A DNA stretch of 47,034 bases. It comes from Candidatus Falkowbacteria bacterium CG02_land_8_20_14_3_00_36_14 (lineage in GTDB: Bacteria > Patescibacteriota > Patescibacteriia > Patescibacteriales > UM-FILTER-36-11). Below are positions 1 through 8,571 of this stretch, piece after piece (positions within the stretch are counted from its first letter, which is position 1; every line of letters begins with the position of its first letter). A program made the position numbers and the translations under genes. The stretch is taken from NCBI GenBank assembly GCA_002781265.1, contig PETS01000105.1, forward strand, positions 1-47,034, given 5' to 3'. Under the pieces are notes generated by a model. It was not told the DNA's origin and did not search any database. It saw nothing but the letters and a program-made list of their open reading frames with translations.

Positions 1-117
1 AAAGCTAATAAGTTCCTAAAGCTTGGTTTTATCCTGCTTTGCAAACTGCGATGGAAACTGAAATTTTTTGCATTTCCGATTGAGTTTAAATTAGCTAAAA
101 GGTTTGTAATAAAGTAA
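1..117 (+). CDS. C-terminal end of an unidentified protein (partial)
   Basis: Frame 1 is open from the first base to a TAA at 115-117, giving 38 residues rich in Lys, Phe and Leu. The gene begins outside the window. It lies on the same strand as the glycan genes that follow, so it may be the tail of another gene of that cluster. No motif identifies it, and 38 open codons could occur by chance, so confidence is modest. Confidence 0.35.
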   Translation, partial: KANKFLKLGFILLCKLRWKLKFFAFPIEFKLAKRFVIK

Positions 118-131
118 TAACTTATCAATTT

Positions 132-254
132 TGTCATTGCGGGCTTGACCTGCAATCCAGGAGCGAGCCGCAGGGAACATTTTTATATAAATACTTAATA
201 AATAAATATTCCTTCCATTAACTCCTGGATGTCGGCTCGGGGGCCGGCATGACA
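132..254. repeat. Imperfect inverted repeat pair upstream of the first glycosyltransferase
   Basis: An arm at 132-163 (starting TGTCATTGCGGGCTTG, ending CAATCCAGGAG) is repeated in inverted, diverged form at 222-254 (CTCCTGGAT to GGCATGACA). About 58 AT-rich bases separate the arms. This looks like the dispersed palindromic repeats with a TGTCATTsCsG end that occur between genes in many bacteria. A related pair occurs at 38008-38194 and a different family member lies inside the next gene. The right arm ends just before the first gene's start codon, so a transcript from further upstream could fold here. Confidence 0.7.
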
Positions 255-267
255 GATGGATTTCAGT

Positions 268-1392
268 ATGAAAATATTAAATTTAGGCATAGACAATTCC
301 GTTTTAGATAAAAATTCTAAACTGGCTAAAAGGGCGGTTGCATACGGGGGATTGGTTGAAAAATATATTATCATTGTGCCTTTTGCGGAGGGAAAAATAG
401 TTGATTTGTCGGAAAAAGTAAAAGTTTTTGGAGTAAAAACTAAAAATAAAGTTTTCGGTTTTATTAAAATATATAATTTGGCGAAGCGTTTAATGAAAAA
501 AGAAAAAATCAATCTGATTTCCGTGCAAGATCAGTATTATTTAGGGTTTATGTCTCTGCGATTGGCCAAGAAGTTTAAGATTGGTCTGGAAATCCAGGTG
601 CACGGTTTTGAAAAGTATGGCGGTTTGCGTAAAGTGATTGCCAAATATATCCTGCCACGCGCAAATGCCGTAAGATGCGTTAGTTTACGGCTTAAAAAAG
701 AATTAATTAGTGAATTTAGAGTTAAGGAAAATAATATCACTGTAGCGCAGATATTTGTTGATATAGCTAAAATGTCATTGCGAGGAGCTTTTGCGACGAA
801 GCAATCTCGGCAAGACGCTCTAACCGGGATTGCTTTGCCTTCGACTTATAATGGCAAGGTAGTTTTTTTAACTATTGGAAGATTGGTGCCAGTTAAGAAT
901 ATTGTAATTCAAATTAAGGCGATGGTTGAGGTTATAAAAAAATTTCCTGAAGTTGAACTATGGATTATTGGTGAAGGACCAGAGAAAAATAATTTAGAAT
1001 ATATAATTAATAATTTAGAATTAAGTGAAAAAGTAAAATTATTGGGATGGCAAGGCGATTTGAGAAAATTTTATAGCCAGGCGGATGTATTTATGCTAAC
1101 TTCAAATTATGAGGGTTGGGGATTAGCGGTTATAGAGGCGGCGGCTTATGGATTGCCGATAATAATGACTGATGTCGGTTGCGCCGGGGAAGTTATAAGA
1201 AATAGAGAAAACGGAATAATAATCTCGGTTGGCGATGTAAAAAAACTAGGAGAGGCAATGGTTAAAATAATGGAAAACAAAGACTTGAGAAAAAAATTAG
1301 GAGACAGCGCCTGTGAGGCGGTTAAAAAATTGCCGAACAAGAATGAAACACTTGCTTTATATAAAAAATCTTGGGAAAAAGCTTTAAAATAA
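268..1392 (+). CDS. GT4-family glycosyltransferase with in-frame repeat insertion
   Basis: A GT-B fold glycosyltransferase of about 374 residues that probably transfers a sugar from a nucleotide donor to a glycan intermediate at the inner membrane face. The C-terminal donor domain starts near the VVFLTIGRL strand. It contains the retaining GT4 EX7E motif (EGWGLAVIE, residues 282-290 from this start). I chose ATG 268 over ATG 256 because the protein then opens with the typical MKILNLG beta strand and avoids residues encoded by the upstream repeat arm. Residues 169-197 are encoded by a palindromic repeat (773-858) placed between the two Rossmann domains, where extra length is tolerable. Acceptor and donor cannot be named. 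Confidence 0.85.
   Translation: MKILNLGIDNSVLDKNSKLAKRAVAYGGLVEKYIIIVPFAEGKIVDLSEKVKVFGVKTKNKVFGFIKIYNLAKRLMKKEKINLISVQDQYYLGFMSLRLAKKFKIGLEIQVHGFEKYGGLRKVIAKYILPRANAVRCVSLRLKKELISEFRVKENNITVAQIFVDIAKMSLRGAFATKQSRQDALTGIALPSTYNGKVVFLTIGRLVPVKNIVIQIKAMVEVIKKFPEVELWIIGEGPEKNNLEYIINNLELSEKVKLLGWQGDLRKFYSQADVFMLTSNYEGWGLAVIEAAAYGLPIIMTDVGCAGEVIRNRENGIIISVGDVKKLGEAMVKIMENKDLRKKLGDSACEAVKKLPNKNETLALYKKSWEKALK
773..858. repeat. Palindromic repeat element inserted in frame in a coding sequence
   Basis: The stretch begins TGTCATTGCGAGGAGC, a widespread bacterial repeat end. The inner arms are GAAGCAATCTCGG (798-810) and CCGGGATTGCTTT (824-836), which pair imperfectly. The outer right arm is eroded (TAATGGCAAG instead of a clean complement of the left end). 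It translates in the gene frame as MSLRGAFATKQSR and following residues, without a stop. It sits between the N- and C-terminal domains of the glycosyltransferase. Confidence 0.8.
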
Positions 1393-1395
1393 ATT

Positions 1396-2111
1396 ATGAA
1401 AGATATAATATTACTGCCAACTTATAACGAAAAAGAAAATATAAAATTGATAATTCCGGAAATTTTTAATTTATATCCAGATATTTATATATTAGTTATA
1501 GATGACGATTCCCCTGATAAAACAGCGGAAGAAGTAAGATTTTTAATAAAAAAATATCCTATTTATCAATATTAGAAAGAAAGAAAAAAACCGGGTTGGG
1601 CGATGCTTATAAAAAAGCGATAAAAGAGGCGATTAAAAATAAAGATTTAAGGTCTATTATTACTATGGATGCCGATGGATCGCATTCGCCGCAATATCTC
1701 GGAGAAATGTTAGATAATATAAATAATTATGATGTGGTAATCGGTTCTCGTTATATTAAAGGCGGAGGCGTGGAAAATTGGGAGGTATGGAGAAGAAATT
1801 TAAGCAAGTTCGGGAATTTATATGCCAACGCATTAACTGGAATAAAGATTAGCGATTTAACTTCAGGCTTCGTTTGCTATAAGAGGGATATTTTAGAAAA
1901 AGTTGATTTTTCAAAAATTGATTCTAGCGGGTATGCTTATCAGATTGAGATGAAATATTATTTAGTAAATAATTTAAAGGTTAAATATAAAGAAGTTCCT
2001 ATAATTTTTAAAAATCGTCGGGAAGGAGAATCAAAAATTTCCAATCAGATTATCACCGAAGGCATTGTAGCCCCTTTGAAATTATTTATTAAAAAAATAT
2101 GGAAAAAATAA
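1396..2111 (+). pseudogene. GT2 polyprenol-phosphate-mannose-synthase-like glycosyltransferase, frameshifted
   Basis: Two adjoining reading frames together make one DPM1-like GT2 enzyme, which moves a hexose from a nucleotide to a polyprenyl phosphate. Frame one starts at ATG 1396 with the family N-terminus (LLPTYNEKENI, then VIDDDSPDKTAEEV) and stops at TAG 1573-1575. The other frame continues with LERKKKTGLGDAYKKA, then MDADGSHSPQYL with the catalytic DAD, GSRYIKGG and the DLTSGF motif, ending at TAA 2109-2111. A one-base loss near 1548-1565 explains the break; an added A in the CCTATTTA stretch restores the usual sequence. The A7 run at 1548-1554 is a possible slippage site. It could be a pseudogene, a sequencing error or a slippage-rescued gene. 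It overlaps the next gene by 13 bases. Confidence 0.8.
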
Positions 2112-2974
2112 TCTGTCCGATTTGCGGATCGGATAAAAATAAATTTTTTTGTGAAAAAAATAATTATAAAATTTATTTTTGCTTCCGATGCCGAGCAGGA
2201 TTTGTTTGGCCGGTGCCGGAGACGTCAAAAGATTTATATAGTGAAAGTTATTTTATAAATGATGATAAAGTCAGCGAATTCGGATACACCGATTATGAAA
2301 AAGACAAGGAGCCGATGAAAGGGATATTTGTCAGCTATTTAAAGAAAATAGAGCAAATCACTAAAGGAAGAAAGTTAATTGATATTGGAGCGGCAACGGG
2401 TTATTTTTTGGACTTAGCCAAGGAACGCAACTGGGAAACCTTTGGCATAGAGTTATCGGAATATGCCGCTTCTCGAGCAGGAGAAAAGGGCCATAAAATG
2501 ATTGATGGCCGATTGATTGGCGAAAATATTAACGAAAAGTTTTCCGCCGTTACCATGTGGGACGTATTAGAGCATTTCAACGATCCCAAAAATGAAATTA
2601 GGAAAGCCGGCCGATTATTGGAAGCGGGCGGCGTACTGCTTTTAAACACTATTGATTTTGGAAGTTTATCTTCCCGCTTGATGGGAAGGCGATGGCATTT
2701 AATTGTGCCGCCGGAACATCTTTTTTATTTTTCGCGGAAAAGTTTGTTTTTACTCTTGGAAAGTTCAGGTTTTAAGATAATAGCGGTGGAAAAAATGGGA
2801 AAAAAATTTTCTTTTGCATATATTTTTAAAGTATTATATAATTGGCAGAAATTAATAATTTGGAAAAAATTATCTAATTATTTTAATAATAATAATTTTT
2901 CTAGGAAATTTTACATTCCGATAAATTTAAGAGATAATATTTTAATAATAGCTAAAAAAAATAAAGATGCTTAA
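2099..2974 (+). CDS. Class I SAM methyltransferase with N-terminal zinc ribbon
   Basis: A 291-residue methyltransferase, probably acting on a sugar or glycan. The N-terminus has a CPICGS...CFRC zinc-ribbon pair, as in many methyltransferases of sugar clusters. The SAM-binding glycine motif (LIDIGAATGYFLDLA) starts near residue 83. The post-II motif is VTMWDVLEHFNDP, followed by EAGGVLLLNT. The C-terminal part has the PPEHLFYFSRKSL segment typical of Methyltransf_23 proteins. It overlaps its neighbours by 13 and 8 bases, which implies translational coupling in one operon. The substrate is unknown. Confidence 0.85.
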   Translation: MEKIICPICGSDKNKFFCEKNNYKIYFCFRCRAGFVWPVPETSKDLYSESYFINDDKVSEFGYTDYEKDKEPMKGIFVSYLKKIEQITKGRKLIDIGAATGYFLDLAKERNWETFGIELSEYAASRAGEKGHKMIDGRLIGENINEKFSAVTMWDVLEHFNDPKNEIRKAGRLLEAGGVLLLNTIDFGSLSSRLMGRRWHLIVPPEHLFYFSRKSLFLLLESSGFKIIAVEKMGKKFSFAYIFKVLYNWQKLIIWKKLSNYFNNNNFSRKFYIPINLRDNILIIAKKNKDA

Positions 2975-4673
2975 TATAATTAAAAAACATTATTTGATTT
3001 TAATTCTTGCTTTAATTGCAGGAACTTTAACGGCTTTGCCCCAAATTTTAGCGATTAAAAAAATTAATAATTTTCAAGGTATTTATAAGATTGCCAATAA
3101 TGATGAAACTTATTACTTGGCGCGAGGCAGAGATATTATTGACGGCCATAGCCATCTGGGCAACCCGTATTTATTTGAACATAAAAATGAGCAACCAGTG
3201 CAATTTTGGTTGCCGGATTATATATTAGCTAAGCCGTTGGCTATTTTTAATATTAATATTCATTATGGATATTTTTTTTATGATTTTATTTTTCCATTTG
3301 CATTGGTGCTTTTAACTTATTATATAATTTATTTATTAACCAATGAAGTATCTGTTAGTTTTTTGGGAACGGCCTTTTTGCATCTAAATTTATTTTTATA
3401 TGCCTTCGGCAGATCTCCCAGCCCCCAGTTGAATTTTTTATTTTGGCTTTTATTATTTTTATTTTGGCTTAAATTTTTATATCAATCAAATTATAAAAAT
3501 GCCTTTATTATGGGGATATTTTTCGGATTATTATTCCATATATATACTTATTATTGGACTTTTTATATTGTATTTTTTGTTATTTATATTTTAGTAAATA
3601 TAATTTTAAAACGTCATATTGAGTACAAAAAATATTTATTAGTTACATTAATCGTTTTTTGTTTTTCCATTCCTTATTTTATTTCTATGCTTAAAAGTAT
3701 TGGTTTACCATATTATATTGAGTCGCTAACTAGGATAGGAATGGTAAACACCCATTTCCCGTCCGGTAGAAAAATTTTTATGTGGGGCTTTTTAACGCTG
3801 ATTTTATTTTTTATGGCATATAAAAAAAAGGTAATAGATATAAATAATAAATCATTATTATTGCTGAGCGGAATATTAGCGGCAATAATTACGGTAAACC
3901 ATCATTTAATTACGGGTAAGAATTTGCAGTTTTCCAGCCATTATTGGATGCTAAGTGTTTTTATTTTTATTTTTACCTTAGTTTATATTATAAATTTATT
4001 ATTAGAGAAGATAAAATACAAAAAAATTAAATTAGTAATCTTGGTATTGGTTTTTTTATATATATTTTATTATCCCACAACCTATGCCATTAGTATTATT
4101 GAGGGAGACGCTATTTCTTATAGTGAAAATAGTATTAAACAGCAAAATTATGCTCCCATATTCAAATGGCTAAATGAAAATACTTATCCGGACGAGGTGG
4201 TGTTTGCCAATAATGAATTAAGTGGTTTAATACCTGTTTATACTGCCAATAATGTTTTTTATTTTGCCATGGCTGGTCTGCATTTTATGTCCGATAAGGA
4301 GTTTCAAGAAAGGTTTATACTTAATAATTATTGGCATGAGTATAACGAACAATATGCTATAGATAATAAATTTGGTATTTGGGGAGCGTATTATCAGACA
4401 AAATATGACCACGAACAAAGTAAAAATAAAATAAGAAAATTATTTTTTATTCCGCCAAAAGAATATATAAAAATTCCGCAGGAAAAGATAGATAAATTTT
4501 TAGAATTAGCCAAAGAAATTCAAAGCAATGATTTTGAAAGTCAATTAAAAAAATACAGAGTTGATTATTTAATTTGGAATAAGGCGGCCGATCCCGATTG
4601 GAAAATTAACGATCAAAAATTTTTAAGTCTTATTATTCAAGTAGACGATTTAGCTATATATAAAGTTAATTAA
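2967..4673 (+). CDS. Polytopic membrane protein, GT-C-like glycosyltransferase
   Basis: A 568-residue protein with an N-terminal membrane anchor, a short extracellular loop, about ten further hydrophobic segments to roughly residue 380, and a soluble C-terminal domain. The first loop contains NDETYYLARGRDII, resembling the acidic loop motif (D/E followed by Tyr) of GT-C enzymes that use polyprenyl-phosphate sugars. This would fit the adjacent polyprenol-phosphate-sugar synthase, whose product would be the donor. No close family name is recognised; GT39- or GT83-like is the best guess. It starts 8 bases inside the preceding gene and ends one base before the next ATG. Confidence 0.65.
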   Translation: MLNIIKKHYLILILALIAGTLTALPQILAIKKINNFQGIYKIANNDETYYLARGRDIIDGHSHLGNPYLFEHKNEQPVQFWLPDYILAKPLAIFNINIHYGYFFYDFIFPFALVLLTYYIIYLLTNEVSVSFLGTAFLHLNLFLYAFGRSPSPQLNFLFWLLLFLFWLKFLYQSNYKNAFIMGIFFGLLFHIYTYYWTFYIVFFVIYILVNIILKRHIEYKKYLLVTLIVFCFSIPYFISMLKSIGLPYYIESLTRIGMVNTHFPSGRKIFMWGFLTLILFFMAYKKKVIDINNKSLLLLSGILAAIITVNHHLITGKNLQFSSHYWMLSVFIFIFTLVYIINLLLEKIKYKKIKLVILVLVFLYIFYYPTTYAISIIEGDAISYSENSIKQQNYAPIFKWLNENTYPDEVVFANNELSGLIPVYTANNVFYFAMAGLHFMSDKEFQERFILNNYWHEYNEQYAIDNKFGIWGAYYQTKYDHEQSKNKIRKLFFIPPKEYIKIPQEKIDKFLELAKEIQSNDFESQLKKYRVDYLIWNKAADPDWKINDQKFLSLIIQVDDLAIYKVN

Positions 4674-4674
4674 A

Positions 4675-5316
4675 ATGAAAAAAGAAATTTCTCTATTAAG
4701 AAAATTTGAGTATGAGGCGATTTCCCAAGTAAAAATTGACGGAAAAATTTTAGATTTGGGCGGAGACAGAAGATCTGGTTATCATGAGCTTATTAAAGGA
4801 GAGTATAAAATTGAAGTCGTTAATATTAATAAAGAAACTGGAGCAGATTTATGCTTTGATCTTGAAAAAGTTTTTCCTATCACGAGCGAAAGCTACGAAG
4901 CGGTTATGTGCGTTAACGTTTTAGAGCATATTTTTAATTATAAAAACGTTTTGGATGAAAGCTTTAGAATTCTTAAAAAAGGAGGGAAATTGGTCGGGGT
5001 AGTACCATTCATTTTTAACGTCCATGGCTCTCCGGATGATTATTTTCGTTTTACTGGAACAGCGCTTAAAAGGATTTTAAAAGAAGCTGGGTTTGCAGAT
5101 CTTCGCGTAGAAGAATTAGGTACTGGCATATTCAGCGTAATATTCCAGATTAAATACGGATTTTTCAGATTTATTTATTTAAGGAAATTAGCTATGAAGT
5201 TTTACATTATGCTTGATAAAATTTTAATACAGAAAATTATTAAATCTTTAAAGCCAAATAATCATTTATCGGAGAAGCATCTTCCTTTGGGTTATTTTTT
5301 CATTGCAAAGAAATAA
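4675..5316 (+). CDS. Class I SAM methyltransferase
   Basis: A 213-residue methyltransferase of the Methyltransf_11 type. The SAM site is KILDLGGDRRSGYHEL, the acidic loop is FDLEKVFP, and motif VMCVNVLEHIFNYKNVL is followed by RILKKGGKLVGVVPF. The later PDDYFRFTGTALKRIL segment is common in glycan-cluster methyltransferases. There is no zinc ribbon, unlike the neighbours at 2099 and 6482. It sits one base after the membrane protein and two bases before a GT4 gene, so it is cotranscribed. The substrate is unknown. Confidence 0.85.
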   Translation: MKKEISLLRKFEYEAISQVKIDGKILDLGGDRRSGYHELIKGEYKIEVVNINKETGADLCFDLEKVFPITSESYEAVMCVNVLEHIFNYKNVLDESFRILKKGGKLVGVVPFIFNVHGSPDDYFRFTGTALKRILKEAGFADLRVEELGTGIFSVIFQIKYGFFRFIYLRKLAMKFYIMLDKILIQKIIKSLKPNNHLSEKHLPLGYFFIAKK

Positions 5317-5318
5317 TT

Positions 5319-6485
5319 ATGAAATTAATCTACATAGTTAACGCAAAAATTCCCACAGACAAGGCTAATGGCTATCAAATATGTAAAATGTGCGAAGAAT
5401 TCGCCAAGGCCGGTTTGGAAGTTGAACTTTGGATCCCGACCAGAGAGAGCCGATTTACGCAAGATTCGTTTGAATATTACGGCCTAGAAAGAAATTTTAA
5501 AATTAAAAAAATTAAAAGTTTTGATTTTATTAAATTCCATAAGTATTTAGGTAAATATAGTTTTTGGATGCAAAGTATTGTTTATCTTTTAAAGTTGATT
5601 TTTAAAAAAGTAGACAAAGACACTATCGTTTATTCTAGAAATCCAGAAATTATTTGGCTTTTTAATTTAAAAGGATATAAAACATTTTTTGAAGTCCATC
5701 GCTGGTCAGAAACAAAGTTGTATTTTTTTGAAATTTTTATAAAAAAAGTTAATAAAGTTATAGTTGTGACAGAAGAACTTAGAAAAAAATGTATGGAGAT
5801 TGGTTTTTCCAAAGATAGGATTATAGTCGCTCCCGATGCGGTTGATTTAAAAATTTTTGATTTGGATATTTCAAAATATGACGCTCGAAAAAAATTAAAT
5901 TTACCAAATAACAAAATTATTTTGGGCTATATGGGAAGTTTCAGAACCATGGGAGAGGAGAAAGGAATAACTGAGATATTAAAATCTTTAAAAATTATTC
6001 AAAAAAAATATCCTAATATTTTTTTTCTAGCTGTCGGGGGCGGAAAAGATGATATAGAATTTTATAGAAATTTAACAAAAATTTTAGGAGTGGGAAATAG
6101 TATTTTATTACTTAGCAAAGTAATAAGATCGGATCTAGCGATTTATCAGAAGGCCTGTGATGTGCTTTTAATGCCGTTTCCCCGAACTAAACATTTCATT
6201 TATTATATGTCACCGTTAAAAATGTTTGAATATATGGCTAGTAAACGGCCAATAATAGCCACTAATTTACCTAGCATAAGAGAGGTATTAAATAGCAGTA
6301 ATTCATATTTAGTAAAACCAAATGACCAGAAAGATCTCGCGCGAGGTATTCGGGAATTATTGCAAGATGATAATTTTTCTCAAAATATATCACTTAAAGC
6401 ATTTCGAGATGTCCAAAATTATACATGGGATAAGAGGGTTAAAAAAATTATTGATTTTATAAAAAATAATAAATTAAGTTTATGA
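5319..6485 (+). CDS. GT4-family glycosyltransferase (paralogue of 8568-9674)
   Basis: A 388-residue GT-B enzyme. The N-terminal domain begins MKLIYIVNAKIPTDKANGYQ, the C-terminal domain begins near IILGYMGSF, and the conserved donor-site segment is SPLKMFEYMASKRPIIA (about residues 298-314). The same segment and much of the C-terminal half (for example LAIYQKA, LLMPFP, LPSIREVLN) recur in the protein at 8568-9674, so the two are paralogues separated by two genes. The stop TGA overlaps the next start codon (ATGA). It probably adds one sugar to a lipid-linked glycan. Confidence 0.88.
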   Translation: MKLIYIVNAKIPTDKANGYQICKMCEEFAKAGLEVELWIPTRESRFTQDSFEYYGLERNFKIKKIKSFDFIKFHKYLGKYSFWMQSIVYLLKLIFKKVDKDTIVYSRNPEIIWLFNLKGYKTFFEVHRWSETKLYFFEIFIKKVNKVIVVTEELRKKCMEIGFSKDRIIVAPDAVDLKIFDLDISKYDARKKLNLPNNKIILGYMGSFRTMGEEKGITEILKSLKIIQKKYPNIFFLAVGGGKDDIEFYRNLTKILGVGNSILLLSKVIRSDLAIYQKACDVLLMPFPRTKHFIYYMSPLKMFEYMASKRPIIATNLPSIREVLNSSNSYLVKPNDQKDLARGIRELLQDDNFSQNISLKAFRDVQNYTWDKRVKKIIDFIKNNKLSL

Positions 6486-7471
6486 AAGAAGAAAATATTC
6501 GCCCGGCTAAATTAATGGAACGGGTCGATGTATTACAAGTTGAAGACAGAAAAAAGTTGCTAAAGAAAAAAAAGGGATTTATAAAGATCGCTTGCCCGGC
6601 GTGCCAATCGAAAAAACATAAAACATTATTTAAGAAAGACGGTTTTATTTTCGTATCCTGCGAGTCGTGCGAAACAGTTTTTGTCAATCCAAGGCCAAGT
6701 TTTTTTATGTTGGCGGAATATTATGAAAAAGCCAAGAGTTGGAAATATTGGAACGATAAAATTTTTCCTGCCTCGGAAAATTCCAGGCGCAACCAAATTT
6801 TTGCCCCCAGAGCTAAAAAAGTTTCTGCTTTGTGCGACGCGTATAAAGCGAAAAAAGAAATTTTAGTTGATGTGGGAGCGGGCTTCGGAACTTTTTGCGA
6901 GGAGATAAAAAATCTTGGGGTTTTCAAAGAAGTTATCGCTGTTGAACCTTCACGTAGCCTTGCCGAAACTTGCTGTGAAAAGGGAATCAAAGTTATTGTA
7001 AAGCCGATTGAAAAAGCGAATATAAAAAAGGCGAGCGTTATCACTAATTTTGAATTGATTGAACATCTTTTTTGGCCTAAGGATTTTTTGCTGGGTTGCG
7101 CAAGAAATTTATCGCGAGGAGGGTTGATTATAATCACTACCCCCAATATAAAAGGTTTTGATTTACTGACGCTTGGAAAATTTTCCGAGAATATCAGCGC
7201 TCCAAACCATTTAAATTACTTTAATATTGATTCGCTAGGGTATTTATTAAAACAATGCGGCTTTAAAATTATTGAATCGTTAACGCCAGGTAAGTTAGAT
7301 TCTGAACTTGTTAGAAAAAAGATTATTAACGGTTCATTCAATGTCTCTATAAATTCTTTTTTAAAGTATATTCTTATAGATACTTGGGATAAGAATGGTG
7401 ATAGTTTCCAGAAATTTTTAGAGAATAACAATCTTTCTTCACACATGTGGATTGTGGCTAAGAAATTATAA
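6482..7471 (+). CDS. Class I SAM methyltransferase with zinc ribbon
   Basis: A 329-residue methyltransferase. A zinc-ribbon pair (CPACQS, then CESCETVFVNPRP) lies at about residues 38-75. The SAM motif is ILVDVGAGFGTFCEE. The acidic and aromatic motif is ITNFELIEHLFWPKDFL, and SAPNHLNYFNIDSL resembles the PPEHLFYF segment of the protein at 2099-2974, so the two are distant relatives. It starts within the TGA of the preceding GT4 gene. The roughly 35-residue charged extension before the zinc ribbon is unusual and its role is unknown. The target is probably a sugar or lipid-linked glycan. Confidence 0.85.
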   Translation: MKEENIRPAKLMERVDVLQVEDRKKLLKKKKGFIKIACPACQSKKHKTLFKKDGFIFVSCESCETVFVNPRPSFFMLAEYYEKAKSWKYWNDKIFPASENSRRNQIFAPRAKKVSALCDAYKAKKEILVDVGAGFGTFCEEIKNLGVFKEVIAVEPSRSLAETCCEKGIKVIVKPIEKANIKKASVITNFELIEHLFWPKDFLLGCARNLSRGGLIIITTPNIKGFDLLTLGKFSENISAPNHLNYFNIDSLGYLLKQCGFKIIESLTPGKLDSELVRKKIINGSFNVSINSFLKYILIDTWDKNGDSFQKFLENNNLSSHMWIVAKKL

Positions 7472-7482
7472 TTATATAATTT

Positions 7483-8571
7483 ATGAAATTACTTATTTTA
7501 ACACAAAAGGTTGATATTAACGATGATTTATTGGGTTTTATGCATGATTGGATATTAAAATTTGCTGAACATTGCTCTTCTGTAGTAGTAATTTGCTTGG
7601 AGAAGGGTGAATACAAATTGCCTATCAATGTTAGAATTTTATCATTAGGCAAAGAAGAGGTTGGAGGTTGCAATTTGAAAATTTGGAAAAGATTTATTTA
7701 TTTGGTTAGATTTTATAAATATATTTGGTCAGAGAGAGGCAATTATGACGCTATTTTTACACACATGAATAAAGAATATATTATTTTGGGCTGGGCGTTA
7801 TGGGAGCTATGGGGTAAAAAGATAGGTCTTTGGTACGCCCATGGTTATGCCCCTCTTAGTTTAAAAATAGCAGAGAAGTTAACTGATTTTATTTTTACTT
7901 CTACGAAAAGTGGTTGCAGATTAAAAAGTAATAAGATAAATATTATAGGTCAAGGAATTAATGTTAATAAATTTAAGGTAAGTGGGAAAGAGGTTAATAA
8001 AGGTGAAAAATTTCAAATTATAAGTGTTGGTAGGATTTCTCCGTCAAAAAATTATGAAACCTTGATAGCCGCGATTGAAGTTTTGATTAGCAACAATTTT
8101 AAAATGCAAGTGGATATTATAGGCGATGTAGGTATAAAGGAGCAACAGCAATATTTCAATGATTTAAAGGAAATTATTAAAGATAAGTTTTTAGATGAAT
8201 CGATAAAGTTTTTAGGGTCAGTACCAAATAAAGATGTTGTAAATTTTTTACAAAACGCTGATTTATTTGTAAATATGAGTTATACTGGAAGTTTGGATAA
8301 AGCCGTTTTGGAGGCGATGGCTTGCGAAGTGCCAGTTTTAACTTGCAATGAAGCATTTGAAGAAATAATGGGTAAGTATAAGAAAATTTTAATGTACCCC
8401 AAAAAAGATTATAAGCAATTAGCCGAGAAAATTAAGTTTATTATTAGTACTTCTTCGGAGGAGCGACATATTATTGGCGTTGATTTAAGAAGCATAGTAG
8501 TCGATAATCATAGTAGCGAGCAATTAATCAATAAAATCATATCGTTTTATAATTTCGACAAGTTATTATGA
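7483..8571 (+). CDS. GT4-family glycosyltransferase
   Basis: A 362-residue GT-B glycosyltransferase. The N-terminal domain carries HMNKEYIILGWAL and WYAHGYAPLSLK, as in GT4 enzymes. The C-terminal domain starts at FQIISVGRISPSKNYETLI and contains VNMSYTGSLDKAVLEAMACEVPVL, where the second Glu of the EX7E region lies in LEAMA. The first position is Gly or Ser rather than Glu, a common GT4 variation. It starts 11 bases after the methyltransferase and its TGA stop overlaps the next ATG. Donor and acceptor are unknown. Confidence 0.85.
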   Translation: MKLLILTQKVDINDDLLGFMHDWILKFAEHCSSVVVICLEKGEYKLPINVRILSLGKEEVGGCNLKIWKRFIYLVRFYKYIWSERGNYDAIFTHMNKEYIILGWALWELWGKKIGLWYAHGYAPLSLKIAEKLTDFIFTSTKSGCRLKSNKINIIGQGINVNKFKVSGKEVNKGEKFQIISVGRISPSKNYETLIAAIEVLISNNFKMQVDIIGDVGIKEQQQYFNDLKEIIKDKFLDESIKFLGSVPNKDVVNFLQNADLFVNMSYTGSLDKAVLEAMACEVPVLTCNEAFEEIMGKYKKILMYPKKDYKQLAEKIKFIISTSSEERHIIGVDLRSIVVDNHSSEQLINKIISFYNFDKLL

